The translations under genes were made by a program, and so were the position numbers. A stretch of 64,000 nt of DNA, from assembly GCA_036873135.1 (NCBI GenBank), contig JAPTYO010000009.1, positions 42,858,756 through 42,922,755 of the forward strand, in the 5' to 3' direction. The notes below the pieces were generated by a model. It was not told the origin of the DNA. It searched no databases and saw only the letters and a program-made list of their open reading frames with translations. This stretch comes from Clarkia xantiana subsp. parviflora. Taxonomy: Eukaryota; Streptophyta; Magnoliopsida; Myrtales; Onagraceae. How positions within the stretch are numbered: position 1 is the stretch's first letter; every line of letters starts with the position of its first letter. Positions 41,825-52,166 of this stretch are shown piece by piece.

Positions 41825-43875
41825 ATGGTTAGGAGTTCTTAAATTTTTGATAAACCGATGTTCTTGAGTTTTTGAAAAATCCGAAATTTTCATGTTCATG
41901 AACACCATGAGTAATTCGAAATTTTTAAGTAAATTTCATGTGTTTGATCTTTAAAAACTTAAAAAATTTCGAAATTTACTTGTTTTTATAGATCAAAACC
42001 AAATTTTATGTTCGAATTTAAGTTTGATGTTCATGATCTTCAAGAACACCATGAGTTTATCAAGAACACCTTTTGGATTCATGATCAAGTTAGGGTTTGA
42101 TCTTAAAATTTGACAACTTTTCCAACTCTGCATGTTTGTGCCGAAAACCCTAGAGGTATTTTAGGTAAAATAAAATTTCTTGGCCCCCAAGTAATTAAAA
42201 CTTCGGCACTAATTATAATAGATATAGGTTGCCATTTTTAAATTTTATTAATAGGTAACTATATATCTATAAGTTGGAAAATATGGATAGGTTCACAATA
42301 TAACATTGAAATATATATTAACTATCAATATATATAGTTAAAGATAGGGTTAATATATATTGATAGATTTAGTTGCTATAAAAGATTAAGAAAATATATT
42401 GTCTACATATTTTAATCCCTAAAGATATATTTGACAACAATAATTATATATATATATATATATAGTTGCCGAAACTTTTATATATGTGTATATATTGTTG
42501 ATTGATATACATCTTATAGATAAAATCTTGACAATATTTATATATATATATATATATATTTAAATTTATGCTGAAATTATATATATATTAGAAATATTGG
42601 AAATTATTTTAATAATGAATATTAGTTCTTGGAGGTGAAATTGATTTTTAGTGGATTTTAAAACACTACTTAGCCCACAAGGAATAATTTGGCCGAACCC
42701 TAGTGTTCTTAGGCCGATCCAATTGCTAAACCGGAACAGGTTAAACCAATCCGGGTTTTCTTAATCGGGTGGAGCTTTTCCGGTTGGGTCAAACCATGGC
42801 AATTAAAAGGAACCTAACCTAACCGGTTTTTGGTGTTGAACCGAACCACAATCTTATTTTAAACCGTTTCGGACCAGACCGGAGTTTTAAAACCGGACCG
42901 ACTTGAACTGGATTTTAAATTGGACCGAACCAGAATTTTGAAATTTCTCGAAATTTTTTGAAAATGTTCAATAAAATAGGATGTCAAATTTAAAATCCAA
43001 AATGTTTTCGAAAGTTAAATTTAACCTAAACAGTTAGGGTTTGCGTTTTAACACGTTTTTCGGTTAAAACCCTAATACCTAGTTTCGATTATGGGGATGG
43101 ATCCTGGATATGCATGTTTTTTGGACTGGATTAAATTAGTGGGTTGGACTGCAATTGTTTACTTTCTACTACATATATATTAGAATTGTCGTCTTGACTC
43201 AGTCAAGCTAGCTGGATATTAATTGCGAGCATTGAGCTCTTGGATTTAAATATATGTATTGCGCAATAGGATAGACATGCTATGCTGATTGAAAGTGCCT
43301 AGAATCCATGTCTAGAAATGTCGCATGATTGATTGTAACCATGAATTGCAAAACAACCCCTACGTTTTAAAACTGAAAATTCCAGTCGCCAATTATGCAT
43401 GATTTGTGCGGATGTTGCATGTTTTGACACGTATGCTAGGATGTTCAAGGATAGAAAGCATGTGATAATTTACTTTACGTAGAATTATATATGCTAGGAA
43501 CATTAAGACGCATAACGCGTAAGCATGTTTTGGTTTGTTCGATTTTTATGGCATAATATTGTATTATGCATGTGTAAATTATCGGAAAATTCCTTTTAAA
43601 ATTATAAGGGCCTTGGGAAAGCCAACTTGTTTGAAAATTCCCGTTCCGGTAATTTGCAACATAATAACCGTTTTCAAAAGAATGATCTATTGGATTGAAG
43701 ACGACGATAGTGTGAATTCTATCACAACACCCCCTTCTCTCAGTTTACTGACGGTCGGTTTGGTTTAGTGACTGAAGGACCACTATTTGTCGTATTCCAT
43801 CCTAATAGATAATCTGATGTTTGCAATTCTGTCAAAATGTTGTTGTCTTCCTAACTTGCATAAAATATATGTGTT
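41825..43875 (+). other. Long leader of copia element F
   Basis: About 2 kb without coding capacity between primer-binding site and the gag-like region. AT-rich at first, with TA microsatellites (42445-42465, 42540-42558), then a stretch with repeated CCGG/AACCGG words (42720-42910). The duplicated segment starts inside it at 42490. Confidence 0.6.
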
Positions 43876-44481
43876 AGTTTTGATGGGTGGGTCGATACGC
43901 TTTTATAACCGTGCAATCTGGATGGTATGGATTACGAGGCATGTAGTGAGATGGTGAGAGAACGTCTTATAGCATGTGACACACATATGTGTATCATGCC
44001 TATAAGAAACAAGATGTTGGTATCGCCGGACAGCAACCTAATTCCCAGAATTGGGAATATAGGTTTGAGAGATAAGAAAGCATGTGACGTGGTATTGGCA
44101 GCCTTGGATAAAGAGGTTGCGAAGGACTTTACACTCAATTATTCAGTTGCTCAGCTTTGGGCTGCCCTTAAACTCCGTTTCGGAAGTGGAAAGGCAGCCG
44201 AAGCAAGACAGGTAATAATGGAGTATGATTACTTACTTTCAAACGACACCAGCGTAAAACCTGTGTCTAACCAGAGGATCGAAAGGTTCAATTGGAGAAA
44301 GATAATCAATATCGCACAGGGGTATCCTATGTCATGGTTTGCTGATGATTTTGGACTAGAATACTTAATAACGGAAATTAAGTACTCTATGTACTTATTC
44401 ACGGAAAGCAACCATAAGAGACTGACATATTCCTCGGTGCACTATCGCAAGAGGACAAAGGAAATAGCAGAGGAAACATGA
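43876..44481 (+). pseudogene. Copia gag-like ORF, first copy
   Basis: The ORF starting at 43927 has 184 codons. NLDGMDYEACSEMVRERL resembles the L.G.NY..W...M...L start of plant copia Gag, and LDKEVAKDFTLNYSVAQLWA with LKLRFGSG resembles the following part (A..LW..L..RFG). After about residue 110 similarity fades. Compared with the second copy one A is missing near 43908, which shortens the frame at the front. No zinc knuckle or protease follows. Confidence 0.6.
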
Positions 44482-44885
44482 TCAACTTGGTCCTAAAACG
44501 AGATCCGTAGTATGACAAATGCTACTGATTTCGTACCTTAAAAGGTACACCTCGTTTGCCACATATATCACTAAGTCTACTGATATGATTCACTTGTGAA
44601 TTCCTTTCAGGGGTACTTGGTGAAGATGGCTGGAGTTTTCATTTTCAACTTTATTTTCCTTCACCTCTAAGAGCTTTATTATGTATCTCATTACCGTACC
44701 AATCTCTATAAACTCTCTTACTATCATTAAATGTTTGACATTAGTTAATTATGATTCATAATTATTGAGTAAAGTAGTAACCAATCGGTCCATGATATGA
44801 TCTACTTATCAAAATTAATCGGCCCAGTTAAACGGCCCCGATCCGAAACGAACAACTAATCTGAGATTCTTCCAATAAAACGGTT
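44482..44885. other. Spacer after the gag-like ORF
   Basis: No gene seen. It ends with the A3 target site GAACC (44886-44890) and continues, in the uninterrupted repeat, as the sequence found after 56135. Confidence 0.6.
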
Positions 44886-44890
44886 GAACC

Positions 44891-45588
44891 TGATGGGTCC
44901 GACTATAGCCGTCAGGCCCTTTAACGGCGAGGAAACGGCAAACAGGCCCACCAGGCCCAGAGTAAAGGTCAATATGACTTTGGAAAAGGGTCCCGACGAA
45001 GGGAGTCCCGACGAAATAAGGTCCCGACAGAGTCGGTCCCGACAGTTGAGATAGAAGCTCCCAATGAGAAGCCTTTAAGTAGGCCCCGATGATGAATCCC
45101 TGAGAATGATAGGCCCTGTCACGATGACGAGGGGTCCCGAGCGGTGACACAACAAGACAACTCTGGAGTCCCCGACGGGAGTCGGGACTCGTTATCAGAG
45201 GATAAAGCCAAGATGTGCGGGGCGTGGCCGAGATACGCGGAACGTGGTTAAGATACACGGAGCGTGGCCGGGATACGCGGGGCACGGCTAAGATACACGA
45301 GATCACGTCCGAGATATGCGGGATACAGGCTAACCACCCCTAACGGTTCACCAGGTACCTGAGGCATCTCTTTGCCTATAAAAGGGCAAGAGATCACCTC
45401 AGAAAGACTTACGTTGAGTTGAATACACTTTGATATCTGTTACTTGCCAGTCAGACGAAGTACTCATTTAAGCATCGGAGAGGGATTCTGGGTCACCGCC
45501 CGGTCTATCCCCTCTTGCAGGATTGCGTGGAGCAAAGGAGCTAGGATTGCCGTCAAGATCCGTACCGGAGTTCCACCGTGATCCAACA
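44891..45588 (+). repeat. 5' LTR of A3
   Basis: TGATGGGTCC to GATCCAACA, 698 bp. LTR promoter TATAAAAGGG at 45377-45386, preceded by GAGATACGCGG-type short repeats (45210-45330). Confidence 0.97.
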
Positions 45589-45589
45589 T

Positions 45590-45607
45590 TGGCGCCGTCT
45601 GTGGGAA
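45590..45607 (+). promoter_or_regulatory. Primer-binding site of A3
   Basis: TGGCGCCGTCTGTGGGAA one base after the LTR; its first nine bases would pair with the tRNA-Asp 3' end. Confidence 0.8.
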
Positions 45608-45624
45608 ACAAACAAAAAGCTGAT

Positions 45625-47240
45625 ATGCCTTCTACTCGATCGATGGCGGCTGGCAGGAACAGAAGAGGACAATCCGGTGGTTCCCGTCACCCCGCTGCAA
45701 CGAACTTGAATTCAGTACCAGAACAAGGAGAAAACCAGAACCATCCCCCCGGCTGAGCTCTCCCAGGCAGGAGGACACAACGGATCGCATCCCGAAGATG
45801 TTGCCCCTCAACACCAGGATAACAGGGGGCAGGAGGCTCCCCCGGCTGCAGATTTGACGAGGGCCGTGGCCGAGGCCATGCCCATGTTTCTGGCGGCTGT
45901 AGAGGCTCTCTTAGACCGAAGAGAGGCTGCGAGGAGGCAGGAGGAGATGCCTCCGCTGGAGGAAGCAACCCTACCAACAGAGGGTCGGAACGCGCAGGAA
46001 GCCCCGCCCCAAGGCCAAGACAGAGGCAGGACAACTAGTCAGCCGGAAAGGTTCGTGGTTGACGGGCCAGGACCAGTACAACACAGGACCATTCCCCTGA
46101 ATGGTCCCATCACTCCCAACCAGGTAGTAAAGATCGTGAACATCTGTATGGGAGAACAGAAGCCGCTGGTGTCGGAGCTGAGGGATCGATCCACTCATCC
46201 CTTCGTTCCCCGACTAATAGACACCCTCGCCCTGCCTGGGCTGGGTATCCCCGAGATTAAGGAATATGATGGCGAAGGAGATCCAGTCCGTCATGTCCAG
46301 AAGCATCTTATGGCGTGTCTTGGTAGAGCCCCGAATGAAGATATAGTGTGTACACTGTTCCCAAACACACTTGGAGAAAGAGCCCTGACCTGGTTCTTTA
46401 GCCTGCCCCCAGGCTGCATTACCTGTTGGGCGGACATGCACGACCGCTTCATTCGCCAATACTAGGGCCGCAGACGTTTGTTGAAGAGCGTGAGGTCCCT
46501 AACCCAGGTGGTGCAGAGGCCCGACGAGTCACTGGCACACTATTACCAGCGGTACACCGCCAGCGTAGCAGAGATAGATGAGGAAATCTCGGAGGGCGAG
46601 ACCATCCGCACCTTTATTCGGAACCTGACAGCCCCCTATGGCTCCGACCTGATGCACAGCGTGGCTGAGAAAGCTGTGTGGAATATGGAAGCACTACAGA
46701 AGAGGGTGAAGCGGCAGATCGATGTCCAGGAGTCAAAGATAGCCGCGTTAGAATTGGAGCCCCCAAAATCGAATAAAGGGAAGCAGGCGAGCAAGCCTTT
46801 CGACGATCGTAAGTCAAAGGGCAAACCTGAGGGCAGTCGGGACCGAGGCCGCTCGGGTCGGAAGGACGACAGACGTTCTTCAAGAAAAGACAAGAGGGAG
46901 GATTTTGACATTCCTCTCAACTGCTCCATGGCGGAAGTGCTGACAGTCATGGAACGACAAGGTATCTCCAGGTACCCCCCGAAGAAAGATGGAGAATTCC
47001 TGGGGTCCCGCACAGATCGCTATTGTCGGTTTCACCGCGCAAATGGCCACGACACCAATCACTGTCGGGAGCTGAAGAAGGAGATTGAAAAGCTAATCCA
47101 GAAGGGAAAGCTCAAGGAGTTCGTTGGAGACAAACGATGCAGGTCCCGCTCTCGGTCCCGATCGCGGTCCCGTTTCCGATCCCGCGATCGGTCCCCGAAG
47201 AAGAAGAGAACTGATCCAGAGTCATCCGGTGCCCGCAAGG
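45625..47240 (+). pseudogene. Gag of A3, broken
   Basis: Starts MPSTRSMAAGRNRRG 17 bp after the PBS. A frame change lies near 45750, and CAG has become TAG at about 46463-46465 (after DRFIRQY). From 46478 the frame runs open into pol. Capsid-like part: LGERALTWFFSLPPG, HYYQRYTASVAEI. Nucleocapsid: zinc motif CRFHRANGHDTNHC near 47023-47065, that is C-x2-H-x4-H-x4-C with His in place of the usual second Cys, followed by a long Arg/Ser dipeptide run near 47140-47195. The RVINVIHGGFAAGG at the gag-pol border is the place where family B pol begins. Confidence 0.9.
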
Positions 47241-50200
47241 AGAGACGAGTCATCAACGTGATCCATGGAGGATTTGCTGCTGGAGGTGATACCTCATGCG
47301 CCCGAGAGGTCTATGCCTTTAGAATCCCTACGGCGGTAGTGCTGGGTAAGAGGTCCCGATCTTGGACCTTGAAGGAAGAGATGGTGATCTCCTTCTCATC
47401 GGAGGACCTCATAGGCGTAGAGACTCCACACGACGATGCCTTGGTGGTAACCTTGGATGTAGACGGGTTTGAGATGAAGAGAATCCTAATCGACGGAGGG
47501 AGCTCCTCCGACATTCTATTCATGGACGCGCTGGAAGCCATGGGGAAGACGAAGAAAGATCTGAAGGAGGCAAACTTCCCGATGGTCGGGTTCTCTGGCT
47601 CAACCTCCTACCCGCTAGGAGTAATCACCTTACCAGTGGAGTTTGGTAGCGGGTGGAAATCAGAAAGGAGGAACGTGGAGTTTGTCGTGGTTGATTCCGC
47701 GGGGACTTACAATGCAATTATCGGGAGAACCACCATTAATCCCCTGATGGCGGTTGCCTCGACTGTGCACCAGAAGATGAAGTTCCCGACCGACCATGGA
47801 GTCGGAGAAGTCAAGGGCGACCAGGTGGCATCCCGAAAATGCTATGTCAACGCCACCCGGAGGAGGAGGCGAGAGGCCATGACTGTCCTCCAGACAGACA
47901 CAGATCCCAGAGAAGAGTTTGGGCGTCCCGCCCCTGTAGAAGATCTGAAAGAAGTCGAGATCGACGGACCCCAGAGGAAGGTGAAAATCGGGTCTGCTCT
48001 AACTGAGGAGACAGCCCAAAAATTGGTGGAATTGCTGAAAGAGTTCAAAGAGTTGTTTGCCTGGTCCCCCAGCGATATGCCAGGAATACGCCCCGACGTG
48101 ATCGTGCACGAGCTGAAGATAGATCCCGCGATCAAGCCTATCACACAGAAAAGACGTCCGATGGGCACGGATAAGAAGATCGTGATCCAGCAGGAGGTGG
48201 GCAGGTTGCTCGATGCTGGTTTCATTAAGGAGCTCCGATTCCAGACTTGGGTCGCCAACCCAGTGCTGGTGAAGAAGACTAACGGGAAGTGGCGAATGTG
48301 CGTGGACTTCCGCGACTTGAACAAGGCTTGTCCAAAGGATTGCTATCCACTCCCGAGGATTGACCAGCTGGTGGATGCCACATCGGGACATGAGCTGCTA
48401 AGTTTCATGGATGCGTATTCAGGCTACAACCAGATCAAGATGGCCAAGGAAGACGCCCCCCACACTGCGTTCTATGCAGACAGCGACATCTATCATTACG
48501 ATGTCATGCCTTTCGGGTTGATCAATGCCGGGGCAACCTACCAGCGGATGGTGAATAAGCTGTTTGGAGATATGCTGGGAGAAACCATGGAAGCCTACGT
48601 GGATGATATGCTGGTGAAGTCCCGACAAGCCGAGGATCACGTGCACAACCTTACCATGACATTTGAGCGGATGAGGCTCCATCAAGTTCGTCTGAACCCG
48701 ACGAAATGCGCCTTCGGAGTCCACTCAGGGAAATTTTTGGGCTTCATTGTAAGCCAAAGAGGAATTGAAGTGAATCCTGAGAAGCTGAGGGCAATCGAGG
48801 AGATGCAGTCTCCGATCAACCATCGGGAGGTGCAAGTGTTGAATGGCCGACTAGCTGCAATGAATCGCTTCTTGTCCAAAGCCAGCGACCGATCAATGCC
48901 GTTTTTTGAAGTCTTGAGGGCCAAAAAAAAAATTCGAATGGACCGCTAAATGTGAAGAGGCGTTCCAAGCACTCAAGCAGCACCTTCGCACACTCCCGCC
49001 GCTGGCGAAACCGGTTCCAGGCGAGCCGCTCTTCCTTTATTTGGCTGTTTCTGAATTTGCCATTAGCTCTGTGTTAGTAAAGATTGTCGAGGGTAATCAA
49101 GTCCCCGTCTATTATGTAAGCAAGGCATTTGCCAAATCTGAATTGAACTATCCCGCCGTTGAGAAGTACCTCTTTGCGTTGATAATTACTTCTCGGAAGC
49201 TAAGGACATATTTCCACGCACACGAGATCACTGTGCTAACGAACCAGCCTTTGAAGCATTTTTTGAACCGACCGGATGCGTCGGGGAGATTGGTGAAATG
49301 GGCAGTAGAGCTCAGTGAGTTTCGAATACACTTTGCTCCAAGAACAGCCATCAAGGGCCAGGCATTGGCGGACTTTATAGCAGAATCTACAGCCCCCGAT
49401 CTAGAAGAAACGGGCCCTGTAGAGGGGGCAGCCATGGAGGTCCCGACAGAAGAACAACCAGAGAGGGCAGAGCAATCAGAACAGCCAAACAAAGAAAATA
49501 CCTGGGAGATGTACACGGATGGCTCCGCAAGTTCAGACGGATCAGGAGCGGGCTTCTTGTTGATACCACCGGGTGAAGGTGAACCGCTCCGATACGCCTT
49601 GGCTTTAACATTCAAGGCCACAAACAACGAAGCGGAGTATGAAGCTCTTATCACGGGCTAAAAATTGCTAAAGGCACTGGAATCGATCACTTGAGAGTGA
49701 AGTGCGACGCAGCGTTAATCGTGAACCAAGTTCAAGGGCGATACGAAGCAAGGAGCCCGATAATGAAGAAGTATCTGCGAGAGGTACAAACCCTGAGAGA
49801 GAGCTTCAAAAGCTTCGATATCGAGGCTATTCCGAGGGAGGAGAACGTAGAGGCAGACGCCTTGAGCAAATTTGCCCTGGGGGCACCCTTAGAAGAAAAT
49901 CGGAAGGTGCACTTCCTGGAGAAGGTGATCTTGTCAAACATCGACCCCACGCAGGTGTGCACCGTTGAAGCAAAATCGGAGGAGGAGCCCACTTGGATGA
50001 CCCCGATAGTCGCGTATCTGACTACGGGGGCAGTCCCCGAGGATAAGGTAGCAGCAGACAGGATATGTCGGATCGCGTCTAATTATGTGATGCTGGACAA
50101 TCAGCTGTACAAGAAGGGCTGGTTCTCGACTCCGTACCTGAAGTGTGTAGCAGAACCCGACACCAACCGAATCCTGAAAGAAATGCATGAGGGGATCGCG

Positions 50201-51229
50201 GCTTGTCACGAAGGGGCCCGATCCATTTTGAGGAAGGTGTTGAACTTAGGCTACTATTGGCCCACGATGAACAAAGAAGCAACGGCGTTGGTCCGATCAT
50301 GCGACGCGTGCCAGAGGTATGCCCCGAGTATCGTGGCTCCGGCTGCTAACCTGACATCCATCAAGAGCGCTTGGCCCTTCGCGCAGTGGGGCATCGACTT
50401 GGTGGGACCTCTTCCACAAGCACAAGGACAATGTAAGTATTTACTTGTAGCTATCGATTATTTTTCGAAATGGTTAGAGGCGAAGGCATTGGCCAGAACA
50501 ACGGGGAACCAGATCGTCAAGTTCCTCCAAACCCACATCGTGTCCAGATACGGGATTCCGAAGGTGGTGATCAGCGACAATGGCCCACCGTTTAACGGCT
50601 CTCAGGTGAGAGAGTATCTGGAAGAACTGAACGTTGAGCATCGGACCGCCTCCGTACGCCATGCTCAGACTAATGGCCAGGTGGAGTCAGCCAACAAAAT
50701 CGTGATGGATGGCCTGAAGAAAAGGGTCTATGCCTTGAAGGGAAAATGGCTGAACGAACTAGAAAACGTACTTTGGGCTGTTAGAACGACACCCAAACGA
50801 TCAACAGGGGAGACTCCGTTTGGCCTTGTTTATGGCACGGAAGCTGTCGCTCCTGTGGAGGTAGCTGTGGCATCCCATCGGACGAGATATTATGAGCCCC
50901 TGACGAACGATGAAATGAGACGCCTGGACTTGGACCTACTCGAAGAGAAAAGGCGGGAAGCCGATGAAGTCCAAGCACGAATGCGCTTAGCGACGGCCAG
51001 GTACTATAATCGGCGAGTGAAGTCCCGACAGTTCTTCGTCGGGGAGCTGGTTTGGCGTCGCAACGAGTTCACCCTTTTGGATCGAATCAACAAGATGTCA
51101 CCAAAATGGGAAGGACCTTATAAGGTCGTGGGGATGCCAGCTCCGAACGCATACAAGTTGGAAGACCTCGATGGCAGAACTTTAAAGCATTCTTTCAGTG
51201 GCGAACACTTGAAGAAACACCATGCTTGA
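47241..51229 (+). pseudogene. Pol of A3: protease, RT, two RNases H, integrase, with two frameshifts
   Basis: Protease RILIDGGSSSD; RT with YVDD at 48595-48606; first RNase H with degenerate active site (YLAVSEFAISS); archaeal-type RNase H (YTDGSASSDGSGAG); integrase with CDAC, WGIDLVGP, SDNGPPF, GQVESANK and an intact C-terminus to LKKHHA. Two one-base changes break it: an extra A in a run of ten A near 48922-48931 (nine in the reading frame of A2), and one base missing near 49660 in the archaeal RNase H. Each half is otherwise open. With the gag lesions the element cannot now make its own proteins. Confidence 0.93.
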
Positions 51230-51235
51230 AGAAAG

Positions 51236-52030
51236 TCGCCTTAAGTGGTGCCCGATAAAGTCGCCTTAAGTGGTGCCCGATGTAAAATCGCCTTAAGTGG
51301 TGTATGCTGTTTATCGTTTAATTCGATGTAAGCCTATCTTATGCCATCAATAAATAAAGAGGTTGCTTCCAAACAAGCGTTGTCCTTAAATTTATGTTAA
51401 AGTCGCCTTCGGTGGTGCACGATGAAAGTCGCCTTCGGTGGTGCACGATGAAAGTCGCCTTCAATGGTGCACGATGAAAGTCGCCTTCAGTGGTGCACGA
51501 TGAAAGTCGCCTTCAGTGGTGCACGATGAAAGTCGCCTTCAGTGGTGCACGATGAAAGTCGCCTTCGGTGGTGCACGATGAAAGTCGCCTTCAGTAGGTG
51601 CACGATGAAAGTCGCCTTCAGTGGTGCACGATGAATGTCGCCTTCGGTGGTGCACGATGAAAGTCGCCTTCAGTGGTGCACGACGAAAGTCGCCTTCAGT
51701 GGTGCATGATGTAAAGTCGCCTTCAGTGGTGCACGATTCTTAGAATTACTCTAAGTAATATAAAGTCGTCTTAAGTGATGCCCGGGAAAAGACGCCTTAA
51801 GTGGTGCGCAATACTTACATTTATTCTAAGTATCCGAAAGTCGTCTTAAGTGATGCACTCGATATTAAGTCGCCTTAAGTGGTCCAAGTTATTAAAAGCG
51901 TCGGAAAGGACGTACGAGAATTTCTTAAGTATCGAGGTTTCGACAGCTAAGAACTAAGTCGTCTTAAGTGATGCACTCGATGTTAAGTCGCCTTAAGTGG
52001 TGCAAGTTATTAAATCGTCGGGAAGGACGT
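51236..52030. repeat. Tandem array between pol and antisense gene (A3)
   Basis: About 13 regular units of 26 bp (GTCGCCTTCAGTGGTGCACG plus ATGAAA) from about 51402 to 51740, flanked by older, less regular CTTAAGTGGTGC units. More homogeneous than the arrays of A1 and A2, suggesting recent expansion. Confidence 0.94.
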
Positions 52031-52166
52031 ATGAGAATTAAAGAAGTCACTCGGAGAAGTGCAACAAAAGATCGGAACAAAAGAAGTCTGATATTGATAA
52101 AGGGCTCAAAGGCCCGACAACGACGCAAGAGAAGAGGATACAAGGACTCTAAAAAGATAAAAGCAT

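Noticed and set aside
47130..47200. Arg/Ser-rich stretch as a host splicing factor
   Set aside because: It is part of the Gag frame, directly after the zinc motif, and is present again in A2.
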